Assembly (NCBI RefSeq): GCF_003711515.1
Contig: NW_021167088.1
Coordinates: 458,351 to 522,350 of the forward strand
Direction: 5' to 3'
Source of the DNA: Sodiomyces alkalinus F11
Lineage: Eukaryota; Ascomycota; Sordariomycetes; Glomerellales; Plectosphaerellaceae
Length of the DNA stretch: 64,000 nucleotides
Positions within the stretch are counted from its first letter, which is position 1. Each line of letters begins with the position of its first letter. The notes under the pieces are model-generated. The model was given only the letters and a program-made list of their open reading frames with translations, did not search any database and was not told where the DNA came from. The translations under genes and the position numbers were made by a program. Positions 33,995 through 45,754 of this stretch are shown here, in pieces.

Positions 33995-34420
33995 ATGGCT
34001 TCGCAGGAAGGCTTCAAGGCTCTCCAAGAAAAGGTGCAGTCCGCCTTGGTCTCGACCACCCGATCGGCCAACCGACTCGCCGCCGAGGACCTCTCCTTCC
34101 AGCGGACTGTCAACCCGTCCGTCGCCGACGACCTCGACGACCAAACCACACGCCTGCTCGAGCTTTCGTCCAAGCTTCTCAACTCGGCCGCTGCGGTCTG
34201 TGGCCAGGGCAAGTTGCCGCCGTTGGAAGACGCAGATGACGTGGATCTGCAATGGCGCAAGATTGTCGATCTTCTCGACACGATGTTAGAGAGAACGGAT
34301 CGTGCCCTTGACGAGTTCACCGGCGTGCTGAAGAGGAAAGATGCACCTGCCGCGGATAACGTGAGTCTCTTTGAAGAAAAACCGAAGAAAAAAATGATGC
34401 CAATTCAGAAGGCCTGGCGC

Positions 34421-34454
<34 letters not shown>

Positions 34455-36884
34455 TTATTGACCCCATGAAAAGCAGACCCAACAGGCGAAGAAGCCCAAG
34501 ACCACGCTCGCCTATAGCATGCGAAATGCCAACATGGCCAAGCCCCAGCTTGAATTTGAGCAGCCAGTCGACAATAATACGCAGTGGAAACCCATTCTTA
34601 CCAAAAAACCACACGGTACGGTCGGGCTGGACCAGAGTCTTGTGAAGATTCAGAGCGATCCAGGCTTCGTTCAGTATGACTGTTCCCTTTCCTTACCCCG
34701 ACCCCTACCCGACCCCTACTCTTCACCCGAAACGCCTGTCGCTGGAGGCGCACTTGATAGAGCCATCTACACCGTTGTGTGGAGCAATATGCGATTCTAA
34801 CCGATCAACATAGGTACAGACACCCGTACGAGACCGAGATCTTGCAGGCAAAATACCCTGCACAAGTTTACCAGTCCACCGACCCCGTTCTATACAAGCC
34901 GATAGATAGCACCAAGGCCATATGGGTAGACAGCTACGAAGGAGTGTTGAACATGCTAGGGGAACTCAAGAAGGCAAAGGAGATTGCAATCGATCTGGAA
35001 CATCATGATTACAGGTCGTATACCGGCCTTCTCTCTCTCATGCAAATCAGCACGCGCGACCAGGACTGGATCGTCGATACACTGAAGCCGTGGCGCCACC
35101 GGCTCGAAGTGCTCAACGAGGTCTTTGCGGACCCGAGCATTGTGAAGGTGAGATAATGTCCCGAGCAGTTGCCCCTGCGTTCTCTAAGCTTATTCGACAT
35201 GTAGGTATTCCACGGCGCCCGCATGGACATCATTTGGTTACAGAGAGATCTGGGTCTTTACATCAACGGCCTCTTCGACACGTACTTCGCTGCGGATATT
35301 CTTGGCTATCCCCAAAGGAGCTTGGCGTATCTTCTCAAGCGATTCGTGGACTTTGACGCGGATAAGAAATACCAGATGGCCGACTGGCGTATCCGGTAAG
35401 TCGACCGTGGAATCTTTCAACATTTCTTCTCAGGGTTAACCAAACCTAGGCCACTCCCCGAGGAGATGTTCTATTACGCGCGATCCGACACCCACTACCT
35501 GCTCTACATCTACGACATGATCCGAAACGAGGTCATCAAGGCTTCCGATCGGAGCAAATCGGAAACCGACTTCATAGCGAAAGTGGTGCAGAGATCCAGA
35601 GAGCAGTCTCTCAGCCGGTACGAAGGCGCGAGTTTCGACGCCGAGACAGGCCAAGGTCCCAAGGGCTGGTTCAACATTCTTCTCAAGAATCCACTGCCCT
35701 TTTCCGGGGCACAATTTGCCGTCTACAAGGCGCTCTGGAAGTGGAGAGACGAGAGAGCCCGTTCCCTCGACGAGAGCACCGGATACGTGCTCCCCAATTC
35801 TACCGTCGCGGATATTGCTCGGTACATGCCGCCTGATGCGAAGGCCCTGCATAGCTTGATCCCCAACCACGCCGTAATCGCCAAACGGGCGGTCAACGAT
35901 ATCTGGGCCCTCTTCCAGGAAGCGCGAACCCGGGGTGCCAACGAGCCGTCGTTGCTCGCGTTCTTTCAGGACAGAAGTCTTGAGTCTGTTCCTGAACGGA
36001 CCTCCCAACGCGATACGGTGGCAGCACCGGGCTTGGTTGACGAGGCTCAGTGTGGGAGAATGGAGCGTTCTCAGCTCTACGGAAATGTGCCACCGAGTAC
36101 GATGTGGGAGTCGAAGGCACCGGCTAAGAGAGACGGGGAATACGTTCTATTGCCGTGGCAGAGGTTACTCCAAGCCGTAACGGCGAACCGCCTGATAACG
36201 ACCACGCCGGTCGACGTGGAGATGGTCGATAAAGATGCCGCAGCCGCAGCCGAAGCCGGTGGTGCGGCACTGAAGTCATGCCCCAAGACACAGGAGAAAG
36301 AAGAATCTGCGAACGAGGAGTTCACACTAAGAGCCGGGGTCAAGCGTAAGAAGACGGCGGGCGAGGAGGAGGAGGAGGAGCAGGAGGATGACACGAGTTC
36401 CGAAGAAGACTCGGACTCGGACGCCGACGAAGAGGATGCGGGCGGCAAACTCAACGAAGCGTCCGGGGCAGACGAAGGGGAAGAGGACGAGTCCGACGCA
36501 GAGGAGGAGATTGGACTCGAAGACGAGGAGGCCCAGCGCGCAAGGGAGAAGGCGGAACGCAAGGCCGCCAAGACCAAAAGGAGGGCGGCGAGACGGGCAG
36601 AAAAGAAAGCACAGCCGCCGAATAAGGGGAAGAAGGCGGGGAAGGCTGCGGGGAAGGCTGCACGGGAGGCTGCTGCGGCGGCGGCGGCTAGCCAGGCAGA
36701 GGAGAAGCAGGTGCCTTTCGACTATGGGAAGGCCAGCACAGTCCTGCACGCAAACCGAAATGGGCAAAGGACGCAAGGCAGGAAGACGTTCGACCCCTAT
36801 TCCAAGACGGGCGAAGAGGGTCCCAAGGGCGCGAGGAAGGCCCCGCCGCTGCATGGTGGGAGGAGCGCTACATTCAAAAAATAG
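33995..36884 (+). CDS. RRP6: exosome 3'-5' exonuclease RRP6
   Basis: Nuclear exosome nuclease for rRNA, snoRNA and cryptic transcript processing. Five exons: 33995-34360, 34477-34673, 34814-35147, 35205-35395 and 35450-36884, giving 840 residues. The N-terminal PMC2NT domain (about 1-120) binds Rrp47 in the known family. The DEDD-Y nuclease site is complete: D248 and E250 in [12 protein letters not shown]307 in [11 protein letters not shown], and Y372/D376 in YYARSDTHY. The HRDC domain follows at about 460-540 ([32 protein letters not shown]). The C-terminal third is acidic (Glu/Asp runs) and then Lys/Ala-rich ([20 protein letters not shown]), resembling the basic lasso and NLS tail. Intron 1 contains a 28-base poly-T run. 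The start is the first ATG before PMC2NT. Confidence 0.95.
34424..34451 (+). repeat. 28-base poly-T in RRP6 intron 1
   Basis: Uninterrupted T run just upstream of the intron 1 acceptor (AAAGCAG, 34476). It probably serves as an extended polypyrimidine tract; its length is prone to sequencing error. Confidence 0.9.
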
Positions 36885-37608
36885 ATGGTTCAGACAAGGA
36901 GAACAGGGTCCAGGGAGTTCGAGGGCGAGCGTGTATAGGCTGGATGTGTCTCTTGGGTCGCCTGAAATCAAAGGAATGCTTCTTCATTATTGCATGTTCC
37001 GAATGATGACATGGCCAATTGCCGCTGACCATTGGACTGATTAAAGTATGAGACCCTTTTCAGGGGTATGCGACGACGTGACAACAGATGGATGGCAGGC
37101 ATGGAATTGCGGTGGTGCGCCCTGCGACGGACATTGTGCATGTGCCCTGCCTGCCCCTCTCCCGAGCCGGGAACCCCGCATTGGGGGTCAGATGGGGGGG
37201 TTGTACGGAGTTAGCTGGGGATCATCCGGCACTGTTCGGTGTGAGATGGGACGATACATGTACATCGTAGCAACCACGGTGAAGGTTCAGTCAAGTCGAG
37301 CAAACGGGGGAAGTACTGTACGGAGTACAAAACAAAAGTAAGGCAGGTGGCGTCGTCGTACATGTACACGTGGAAGCTGACCGCTTTTGTGATAGTCTGG
37401 CAGCCCTGTTCTACCCTGTTATGCTCGTTCAACGTCATGTGTGTAAATTTATGGGATGTCTTCCTCGTACCGACTTCCCGTCGAGCGGAAGATGCCTAGA
37501 TCATATATTTCTGTGCTGTTTCCCTCCCCCCGGTGAGCACGAAATTAAGGCCAGGGCTTGCAACCACACACTTAGTAGGCAGGTTCAGATAACACATCGC
37601 AGCAAGCC
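36885..37608. other. intergenic region before the dehydrogenase
   Basis: RRP6 3' flank and the dehydrogenase promoter. Contains two copies of a GTACGGAGT-like motif (near 37203 and 37317). No gene is visible. Confidence 0.4.
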
Positions 37609-39041
37609 ATGGCGGATGGAGCATCAGAGAGCGATGTGAAGCACCCCAGGAAGCTCCCGGATTCGACCCATCACGTCATCGTCAAGTTAGAGGCCATTCA
37701 CGTTGACGCTCCAGACATCGACGTGTTTCCCCTCACATACGAGATCATTGAATACGACTACACGTCCTCTGAGAACGCAGACCTGGTGGCTGCTCGAGTA
37801 CGGGATGCGAGCATCCTGATCACCACCACCACACCCATCAACGCGGCCACCTTGGGCAAGGCGCCTCATCTGTACGTATGACCTTTCTGTGTTGGTGAAA
37901 CACCTCTCTCCTGACACCGAGGAGGGCGGCGAAACCCTACTGCAAATTCCATCTGTTCGCTGAGAGAGAAGAATTGTGCTGAGTTTCCTATTCTCCGTGG
38001 CAGCTTATGTGTCATCACCGAATCGGTAGGGACGGACCATATTGATCTGGACGAATGTCGAAGCCGCAATATCACCGTCATGTACTCCCCCAATGCGACC
38101 GTGGAAGCTGTCTCGGAGCATGCCCTTGCCATGGTGTGTTACGACATACCCTCTCCCCTCACCAATTCCCCACGGCTGACGACCATTCTGCAGTATTTTG
38201 CAACAAGACGAAAGTTGACAGTCCTACACGATGCCATGCTGCAGTATGACGACACGCGACCCAACCTCTGGAAGGAAAAGGGCAGCATGTCATCCGTGCT
38301 ACGTGACTCCGAGGGCCGTCCTCCCAGGACATGCCAGAACGAGACGGTCGGTATCATGGGCTATGGCCCCATTGGTGCGTATAAGCCCATACCCCAAACA
38401 CCTCGCACATACTCGTTGCCACAGGCAGCTCGCTACCCATGCCTTCACGGCTCTCATGCTCATGACCGTAGCTGCCAGAAAAGACTGGAAGCTGACCGAA
38501 CTGCGTTCGTACTTACACAGGCCAGCGCATAGCCACCCTCTGCCGCTCCCTGGGCATGCAAGTCCTCGTAGCGGCCCGCAAGCCCTACGACTACCTCCCG
38601 GACGACGTCCCCGTGGGCCGCACCCCATCCCACACGGTGATCCGGCGCGCGACGGTCCTCTTCGTTGTCGTCCCGCTGAACGCCGAGACGCGCCACATCA
38701 TCGGCGTCCCGGAGCTCGACGCCGCGGGACCGGACTGCACCATCGTCAACGTCGGGCGCGGCGGGACGGTCGACGAGCGCGCCCTGCTGGCGGCAGTGCG
38801 GGAGCGGCGCATCTACGGCGCCGCGACGGACGTGTTCGAGACGGAACCGGCCGGCAGTGATGCCGACTCTGTCCTCCTGAGCCGCGAGATTAAGAAGGAA
38901 GGACTCAACCTGGTGCTCACGCCGCATCTGGCTTGGTGCGCGGACGCCACGCGGATGAATATTCGGCGGGTGGTGGGTCAGAATATCAGGACCTTTGTGG
39001 AGGGAGGGTCAACCAACGTCGTTCTAGATGCGAGGGTGTAG
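37609..39041 (+). CDS. D-isomer specific 2-hydroxyacid dehydrogenase
   Basis: NAD(P)-dependent oxidoreductase that interconverts 2-oxoacids and D-2-hydroxyacids (glyoxylate/hydroxypyruvate reductase-like). Four exons: 37609-37871, 38004-38133, 38194-38374 and 38521-39041, giving 364 residues. The Rossmann motif G187-Y-G189-P-I-G192 crosses the last intron. Catalytic residues are visible: R271 in VNVGRGG, E300 in DVFETEP and H327 in LTPHLAW. The segment after the second Rossmann strand reads VLVAARKPYD, with Ala-Arg-Lys where NAD-specific members have an acidic residue, suggesting NADPH preference (inference). The substrate-domain half (residues 1-110) includes LITTTTPINA and LCVITESVGTDHIDLDEC. 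It is shorter than phosphoglycerate dehydrogenases and lacks an ACT domain, so a serine-pathway role is unlikely. Confidence 0.9.
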
Positions 39042-42000
39042 AGGGAGAGCGGGCACACTACACGTAGCCTGGCGTTACGAAACTAGGGTGATTATCCAGC
39101 TGTGGATCCATTTGTTCAGAGTGAAGCCGTAGTTGGAATCGTCCGAAGCCCTTTTCGCATAAAGGAAATTGCCAGAAAACCAGAGACATTGCAAGACGTC
39201 GAGCTCGGCAATGGGACTATCACAAGGATGAGTCAAAACGCATGCTGTGTGCCCCGTAAGAATCCCTCTGTCGTTGTCCCATTTCCGCCGTCCACAGCCA
39301 GGGGCCGGTGTACACAGTAGCATACCGCCTCGTAAGAGGCTGGACTAGCGACAAAAGTCAATGAATGGCAGCGAAGCAATTTTTATTGCCTTGCCGGGCG
39401 AGACGACGACCGGAGCCCAGACAATTACGAGGCATATTCGTACTTGCTGCAAAGAACAAAGCCGACGAGTCGATGTAAATCGCGGTCGAGAGACGGTGAT
39501 AAGGAGGCGTAACGGGACTAGGACTTCCAGGAAGGCTTACGAATAGGTAGGCAGACCGATAGAAAGACCCCCGATGGTCTGGATTGCAGAGATACTGTCG
39601 ATGCCCTCAGAAGAGTCATATATGTTCAGAATCCCACCTAGACGATGGCTTCAGAGTGGTGAGACTGGACGGAGGGAGACGGCCAGAAGCGGAAGACTGC
39701 GAAAGACATTGGTTTCAAAGAGAACATCGAAGAGCAGTAAAAATGGCAATCGTTTATTTATTTTGACTGAAAATATTCTAATGGTTCTCCACTAACAATC
39801 CTCACAGGAATGCCTGAATCTTTTCCAAATCATTTACTGGGTCATTAATATCATCGGCAAAGCAAGGATATATTCGGATGTCGTGGGCTAATTATAAGGC
39901 GGACGTCCCAACAGTCGTTGGTCGTTGATATCTTTCCACTTCCGAATCGGGGTCTCGAGGCACAATGTAGAGTTACCCAATGAAGTAAGCCTGTAGCCGT
40001 ACTCTACGGATTCTTCGTACAAATGTGTCCGAGGTGATAATATCCATTTGCGACTTTTTGTGCAGAAACGGTCACGACAAAAGGTGTCGTTACGTACCAG
40101 TACTTTACCCTCCTAACGTAATGCCAAGGTGGGGGGCAGCTGGTTTCACTTAAACGGTACGGATAAGAAAGTGCAACACTCTCCGTTGGCTCCGTTTCAG
40201 ACCTGAAGGGAAAACGCCAAGTCATGATTGGCTGGCTTACTTTGGCATGTCGCTTTTCAGGATAAAGTTGAAGCGGGCCGATAAACGCCAATTGTCTTCT
40301 CTTCCAGCCAGATGGATACCGCTTCCAATGTCACGGCATTTCTGTTTACTTTCATGGTTCATCTAGGGCATTCAATGACACAATACACAACGTCCACAGC
40401 TTAATAACAAAGCCAAATCTTCGTGAAGCATTGTAGGATGAACGACTCCCCTTAACTAGGGTTCCGTCCACAGGAGAAGTCCAGGAAAGGGGAAGAAAGA
40501 AAAAAAAAGGAACGGCGGACGCATGTCCCGTCCAGAAAACGCAGCCACCGGCTGGATCTGAGATTGGGGGCGCCAGGATCTTGGATTCCGTGCAAGGATG
40601 CGTCATTTTACGCATGAGCCGAAGAGCCTCAGGCAACTCCCCGAAAGAAACGCTAGAAAGTACCCTCGTCTCCCTTCCCTTGTTCGGCGCGCTCCGTCGG
40701 GTAACTCGCCCAAAAGATTTTTTTTTGCAGGGCTTTGTTGTTTCCAGCCAAGACAGGACCCACTGTCTAATTTCAGTGCACGAAATTTTCTACCTTGAAG
40801 AAATAAAGGGGGCAAAGGCAAACCACCTCGGGTTTCGGTTGAGTAATACGTGTACGATAGCTCGGCCCAGCTGCAAGCTGTTTCTCCCAATGCCAAAGTA
40901 ATGACAATTCGAGGAAGAAAAAGAAAAAGAAAAGGTCCTCACCCCCCAACCCACGCCCCCAAAAAAAGCGTGAATGGTGTCTCGAGGGTCGTCCAAGTTG
41001 GGAAGTTCACCCAAAAACGACGGCACGGAGGTACAACGCAGGTTCGGGAATATCGCTCGAAGTACCAGAGTACGTATCCGTAACAGCCGAAGCTGCAAAG
41101 GCGGCAAGGGGGGCCTGTCAAAGGTCAGATGTCACGACACCACCGCTTCTGTGCAGGCGTAAATCGTCGACAGATCCTGTCAAAGTGTTCGATTACTGTT
41201 GTCGGTAGGCGGCCTTTTGGAAGAAATGGTTCATTCGAAAGGACAGTCAGTCAAAGCCGAGGGGAATCGTCCCTTGGGTAACCACGGCGGCACCGTCTTC
41301 CCTTTTATCCCTCAGACATTCAAGCCCCAAAGTGGAATCGCAGAATTTTCCTTCGTTGCTGTCACCGCTGGATCGGTTATCGCGACAAGGGGCCCACCCA
41401 CGTGCGAGCGTCACGTCGGAACCGAACGCGTGATTGGATTCATTTCGCCTCAAAGTGGGGGGCACTGGATCCCTCGGCCGGGTGCCCAGTGGGGGTCGCA
41501 GTCGCAACCACAACCACTGTCAGACTTCATCATCACCGGGACACACAAATGGCCCAGGTGTTCCACTATCAGTCAGTCCTGAGGCATCCTCGCTGCGATA
41601 ACAGACCGTTTGGCGCCCAGTTCACACTGCAAACGAAATGCCCGAGACACCAGTTCATTTCCAACAAGAGAAGAAAAATTTTTACCCCCCTTTTCCCACG
41701 AAGTACCAGCCAAGACGTCATGGGCATCCCTAGTGTCAACTATGCTCATCATTAGCACTCGCGAAGGTGATATTTTGCACAAGAAAACTCCCCTCAATGT
41801 TTAGTTGAGCCAACAATAAAAAATAAAAATAAAAGTAGAAATTTATCAAAGGAGAAGCCGTTCTTCCTTCGGTCATGTGAATCACGATGTACGAAGTACG
41901 AGCAGAAGCGCAGGGAACCTAATACTGCTCTAAGTTCCCAACCCGCACTTTCATGATTCGTGTCGCCAGCCAAGAGTCAATTCATCGCCCTTGGACTCTC

Positions 42001-42538
42001 TCATCACGGGCCCCCCCTGGCTGGCCTTGCCTGTGCATGGCAGGCGAAGTTGGGAAAGCGTTGTCCGTCCCGGTATTGTCCGAGCCCACGACTGACCCGG
42101 ACCGACCCAAGCTGAGTCGTCCTCAGTGTACAGACTCCCATGCGGCTCGTCCTTCACATCCACTTTTTGGATGCCTCATCAGGCTCATCAGGCCTTCCCG
42201 TCATCATCTCAAATTATTAGTTGGTCCACACAAATTTGCTCCACCCCATTATGTTATGAACCGGCAAAGCAAAAATATCGCTTCGCTCTCCTGTTTGACC
42301 CGAGCCGGCCTATGAGAGCCCTGCTTCCAGTCTCCGTCCCCGTCGTCCGGCCCCCCTTACCATTCCCCAGCCGAGCTCTCTGCTTTTCCTCCTGACTCTT
42401 GAGCTTTTCTCTCTTCTACCTCTTCCACCTTTTCCTCAACCCAATCCACTTGAACAGAGCCTCTCTAATCTCTCCCACGCTCACTCATCCATCCATCCAT
42501 CCTTCCACCCATCCACCACCACCTCTCCATCAGTCACA
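39042..42538. other. 3.5-kb gene-poor region upstream of ATP9
   Basis: No frame with recognisable motifs on either strand. AT-rich patches occur near 39740-39880 and 41808-41850. The last 150 bases before ATP9 are C/T-rich with a CATC repeat (about 42487-42520), typical of a strongly expressed fungal 5' UTR. Confidence 0.4.
42487..42520 (+). repeat. CATC repeat in the ATP9 leader
   Basis: Imperfect tandem CATC/CACC units in the pyrimidine-rich sequence directly before the ATP9 start codon; likely part of the 5' UTR. Confidence 0.7.
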
Positions 42539-43210
42539 ATGGCCTCTACTCGTGTCCTCGCCTCCAGGCTGGCCTCCTCCATGGCCACCAAGGCCGCTCG
42601 CCCTGCCGTGCGCGCCGCTCCTCTCCAGGTCGCCTCCAAGCGCACCATCACTGGTAAGTAAAGGAAAAGAAAAAAATCAGCAGAGAGCAGGATTTCTCAA
42701 CACCAAAAAGAGCCGAGGAACAGCCCAATTGGGGCATCCCCGAACACCAATGCCTCGAACTCGACCAATTGACCGATATTCTGACATTTTCCCCCGTCGT
42801 GAAGGCTTCACTGCCCGCCCCCAGGTTACCCTCAAGGCCAATGCCAGCCGCATGTTCCAGAACGCCCAGGCCAAGCGTGCCTACTCCTCCGAGATCGCCC
42901 AGGCCATGGTTGAGGTCTCCAGGAACATCGGTATGGGCAGCGCCGCCATCGGTCTGACCGGTGCTGGTATCGGTATCGGTCTCGTCTTCGCCGCCCTCCT
43001 CAACGGCGTTGCCCGCAACCCTGCCCTCCGTGGCCAGCTCTTCTCTTATGCCATTCTGGGTTTCGCCTTCGTCGAGGCCATTGGTCTTTTCGACCTCATG
43101 ATTGCCCTCATGGCCAAGTTCGTACGTCATCTCCCACCATTTCTTCTTCTTCCTCTTCCAGGCGACGGCTGCATCGGGATTTTTCGACTGACGTGCTGTG
43201 CCAGACTTAA
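42539..43210 (+). CDS. ATP9: mitochondrial ATP synthase subunit 9 (c), nuclear-encoded precursor
   Basis: Proteolipid of the F0 c-ring that carries protons through ATP synthase in the inner mitochondrial membrane. Three exons, 42539-42653, 42805-43121 and 43205-43210, give 145 residues. Residues 1-64 form a basic, Ser/Ala/Arg-rich presequence ([20 protein letters not shown]...). The mature protein begins at about Y65 ([10 protein letters not shown]) and is 81 residues long. It contains two hydrophobic helices around the polar loop ARNPALRGQ, and the proton-binding Glu at about 129 (AFVEAIGLF), position 65 of the mature chain. The last exon encodes only the final Thr and the stop (ACT TAA) after a CCAG acceptor, giving the expected MAKFT end. 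The pyrimidine-rich leader fits a highly expressed housekeeping gene. Confidence 0.95.
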
Positions 43211-45338
43211 ACGACTTCTTCCTTCGTCCACTCGGGATGAGAGAAGTGGCAGTGTGGCCACCGGTATTGTGCCGGGGAATCAGATTCGACGACAGTTGCC
43301 GTGGCCCGCCCGCCAACCTCGATCAAAAAAGGGACTTGTGCCCATTGCGGCGGATGATAGAGTAATAGACGGGTTAGACGACGGGAGGGCGACTAGTGTT
43401 TCTTGCCTGGATCAAGTCACGGTCCGAGGGCCAATGTCCCTCATGTATAGATGGATGGTGGGATCATGGATAAGAGGGAAAGCGAGTTCAAAGGAACCCG
43501 ATCGGGAGGGAGAGCTCGGCGGTTTTTGTTTTCACTTGCCCTCCCGATTCGTGGCACCCTCATCAATTTCCCAGCGTTTCTCTGCGATTGTAGCCAGGGA
43601 CTGGGAACCTCGTGTACAAATACGAACAATAAAAACACTCATCCTTACCTGAGGGCGCTTCTTTTGTCGGCTCACCGTACCAAGCATTTCTTTTTCTGTC
43701 TCAAGCTTTCTGCCATATTGCCTTCAAACTCCCCACTTTCCGTGAAGAATGAATTGCCTGATATGCGAATTCATATTCATGATTGGTGTACCTTTCCCAA
43801 TTCAAACTGCCAGGAACTCATCGACGGACTGTCAGCTGAGGCTTCATTAAAGCCTGCTCGGTAAATAGAGGCGATCTTTCTTCCTGTGTGTGAGTGGAAC
43901 ACGCTTGGACAGGGCTCTGTTTTTGCTCTCCGTAACGCGGGCCGTCCTGCACCGTTTCGCCGCCTACCTAACCAGCCTTGCGTGTTCAGGTATCTTCCGT
44001 TAATCCATCGACGGGAGCGAGGCGTCAGATAAGAACCGTTTTCATACACTAGTGCGGATCGGCCTGCCCATTATCAATGGTACCGTTCACCGTGTTCTGG
44101 CGTATAAGAAACGTAAAAATGGGCGCGTGTCGTAACCTTTCCCCTGATCTTTTATGACTTGGGGTTTCGGATTTACCGTTTTGGAGTGGGGGGCACTCCC
44201 GCACTTGCCGCCAGTAGACCAACCAACAAGACAACGCGTATGGGGGATAAATCCATGGCAAATGAGAAGAGAGCGAGCAAAGGAACGTCTGAAAGGAAGA
44301 AGGCCCCTGACTGCCGGACTGCAGCAGTGATGATAAGGATTGACGACTTCGTGGGCCTTGTAGGTGTCCATCCTCATGGCCTTCGGGGCCTTCACCCAGC
44401 ACGTCGGACTTCCGAGAGCTAGCTCTTGGTATGGGGCAATGGGGCTAAGAGGACGAAACAGCCTGATGCCGTCCATCATACACAACACCCAGTTGTCTCA
44501 ACAGCAAAGGAGGCACGCCCTGCACGCAGACATTCCCCCAGCTTCTTTTGCTTCGGGAGGATCCCATGGGGCCCCGACATTGAGACAACGACTCTGTCCG
44601 CCATCCCAAGAGGTAGAGCCCACTCGAACTCCCTTCTTGTCCTAGCCCGCTTCTTTCTCAGTGTCGCCCATGTCGCCATGCTTGGTCCGTGGCGGGTCCC
44701 AAGGTCCCACAACAAGGTCATCAGGCCCTCTGTTCCGTTCTCTCTCGTGGGGTTATTCCGTTCCGCCTCGTAGTCCGTTATCTTTTCTTCCCCGCCGTTT
44801 CCTGGTTCTTGAAGTGGATTGGCGCTCGCGCCGTTTGGTGAGAAAGTTTCGTCGCGTGAGATGATGATAGCTCGATGACGACGGTGATATTCGGTGATGG
44901 AGATGTCTGTTCGAAGAGGAGATGTCGTTGGAGAGATTAGATAATTGTTTCATTTTTCTCCTTTTTTCATTTCTCGTGCGGAGATAATGTATCTTCGTAC
45001 CACATTTCTCGTTTGGTTGTCCTGCAGGAGGCAGGGAAGCACTCTCGCCGGGGAGTATTTTTCCCCTCACCGGGCCGTTGGCCGAACACCGAATTGGCTT
45101 CTCAGATACCGTAATTGTCCGTAGCAAGATGACATTGTACAGAGTAGCTAATATGTTAGTAATAACACTCTCATAATACGGACTACACGTGCTTTTCATT
45201 CTGATTGACCCTGAGAATATCCTGACCGTAACTTTACAATATCTGGTTCAGAGCACCAAATGTCAACGCGGTTCGTATCAGACACAGTACACGGAGCAAA
45301 AGAGCAAAGCAAAAAAGGAAGACGAATCACCCTTGAAT
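43211..45338. other. intergenic region between ATP9 and tRNA-Thr
   Basis: About 2.1 kb holding the ATP9 3' UTR. No other gene is supported; the open frames present are short and motif-free. Confidence 0.4.
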
Positions 45339-45410
45339 TGCCTCGTACTGGAATCGAACCAGTGATCTCCTCATTACTAGTGAGGCGCTTTACCACTGAG
45401 CCAACGAGGC
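45339..45410 (-). tRNA. tRNA-Thr (anticodon AGT)
   Basis: Read on the minus strand, a full cloverleaf folds: acceptor stem GCCTCGT/ACGAGGC, D arm with GGCTCAGTGGTAAAGC (A box), anticodon stem CCTCA/TGAGG around loop CTAGTAA (anticodon AGT), and T arm ACTGG-TTCGATT-CCAGT (B box), with discriminator A. The last pair of the D stem is a mismatch, leaving three pairs. There is no intron. AGT, with A34 modified to inosine, reads ACU, ACC and ACA threonine codons. Confidence 0.95.
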
Positions 45411-45754
45411 TGCGTTTCGCAGGTGCTTCTTATTAGGTAAGCCCTGGCACATAATTCATATGGGAATGACCAGCACCGTTAGTTGTGGTGACTCTCAAGA
45501 GAGCTGTGGCATCCCCCAACAACCTTTCAGCCTCGGACCAGATGATACATGTTAGAAACAGAAAATCAGATGCATCTTAGACGCGTAATCATTTCGAGTG
45601 AAATTGATTGTAGACATCGAAGATGGAAAAACACCGTTGAATGTTTGCACACAAAGAAATCAGTCTGCTATATTTCCAGCCGGGGTATCATATACTAACA
45701 AGAAAATCGGCAAAGAAAAGCCCTCCCCTGATCTGATAATGCGCGGACAGACAT
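45411..45754. other. short intergenic region
   Basis: Flank between tRNA-Thr and the 3' end of the MYST gene. Nothing is identified. Confidence 0.4.

Noticed and set aside
43122..43652. Long read-through of ATP9 into downstream sequence
   Set aside because: A proper intron and the expected MAKFT end are found at 43205-43210, so the read-through frame is spurious.
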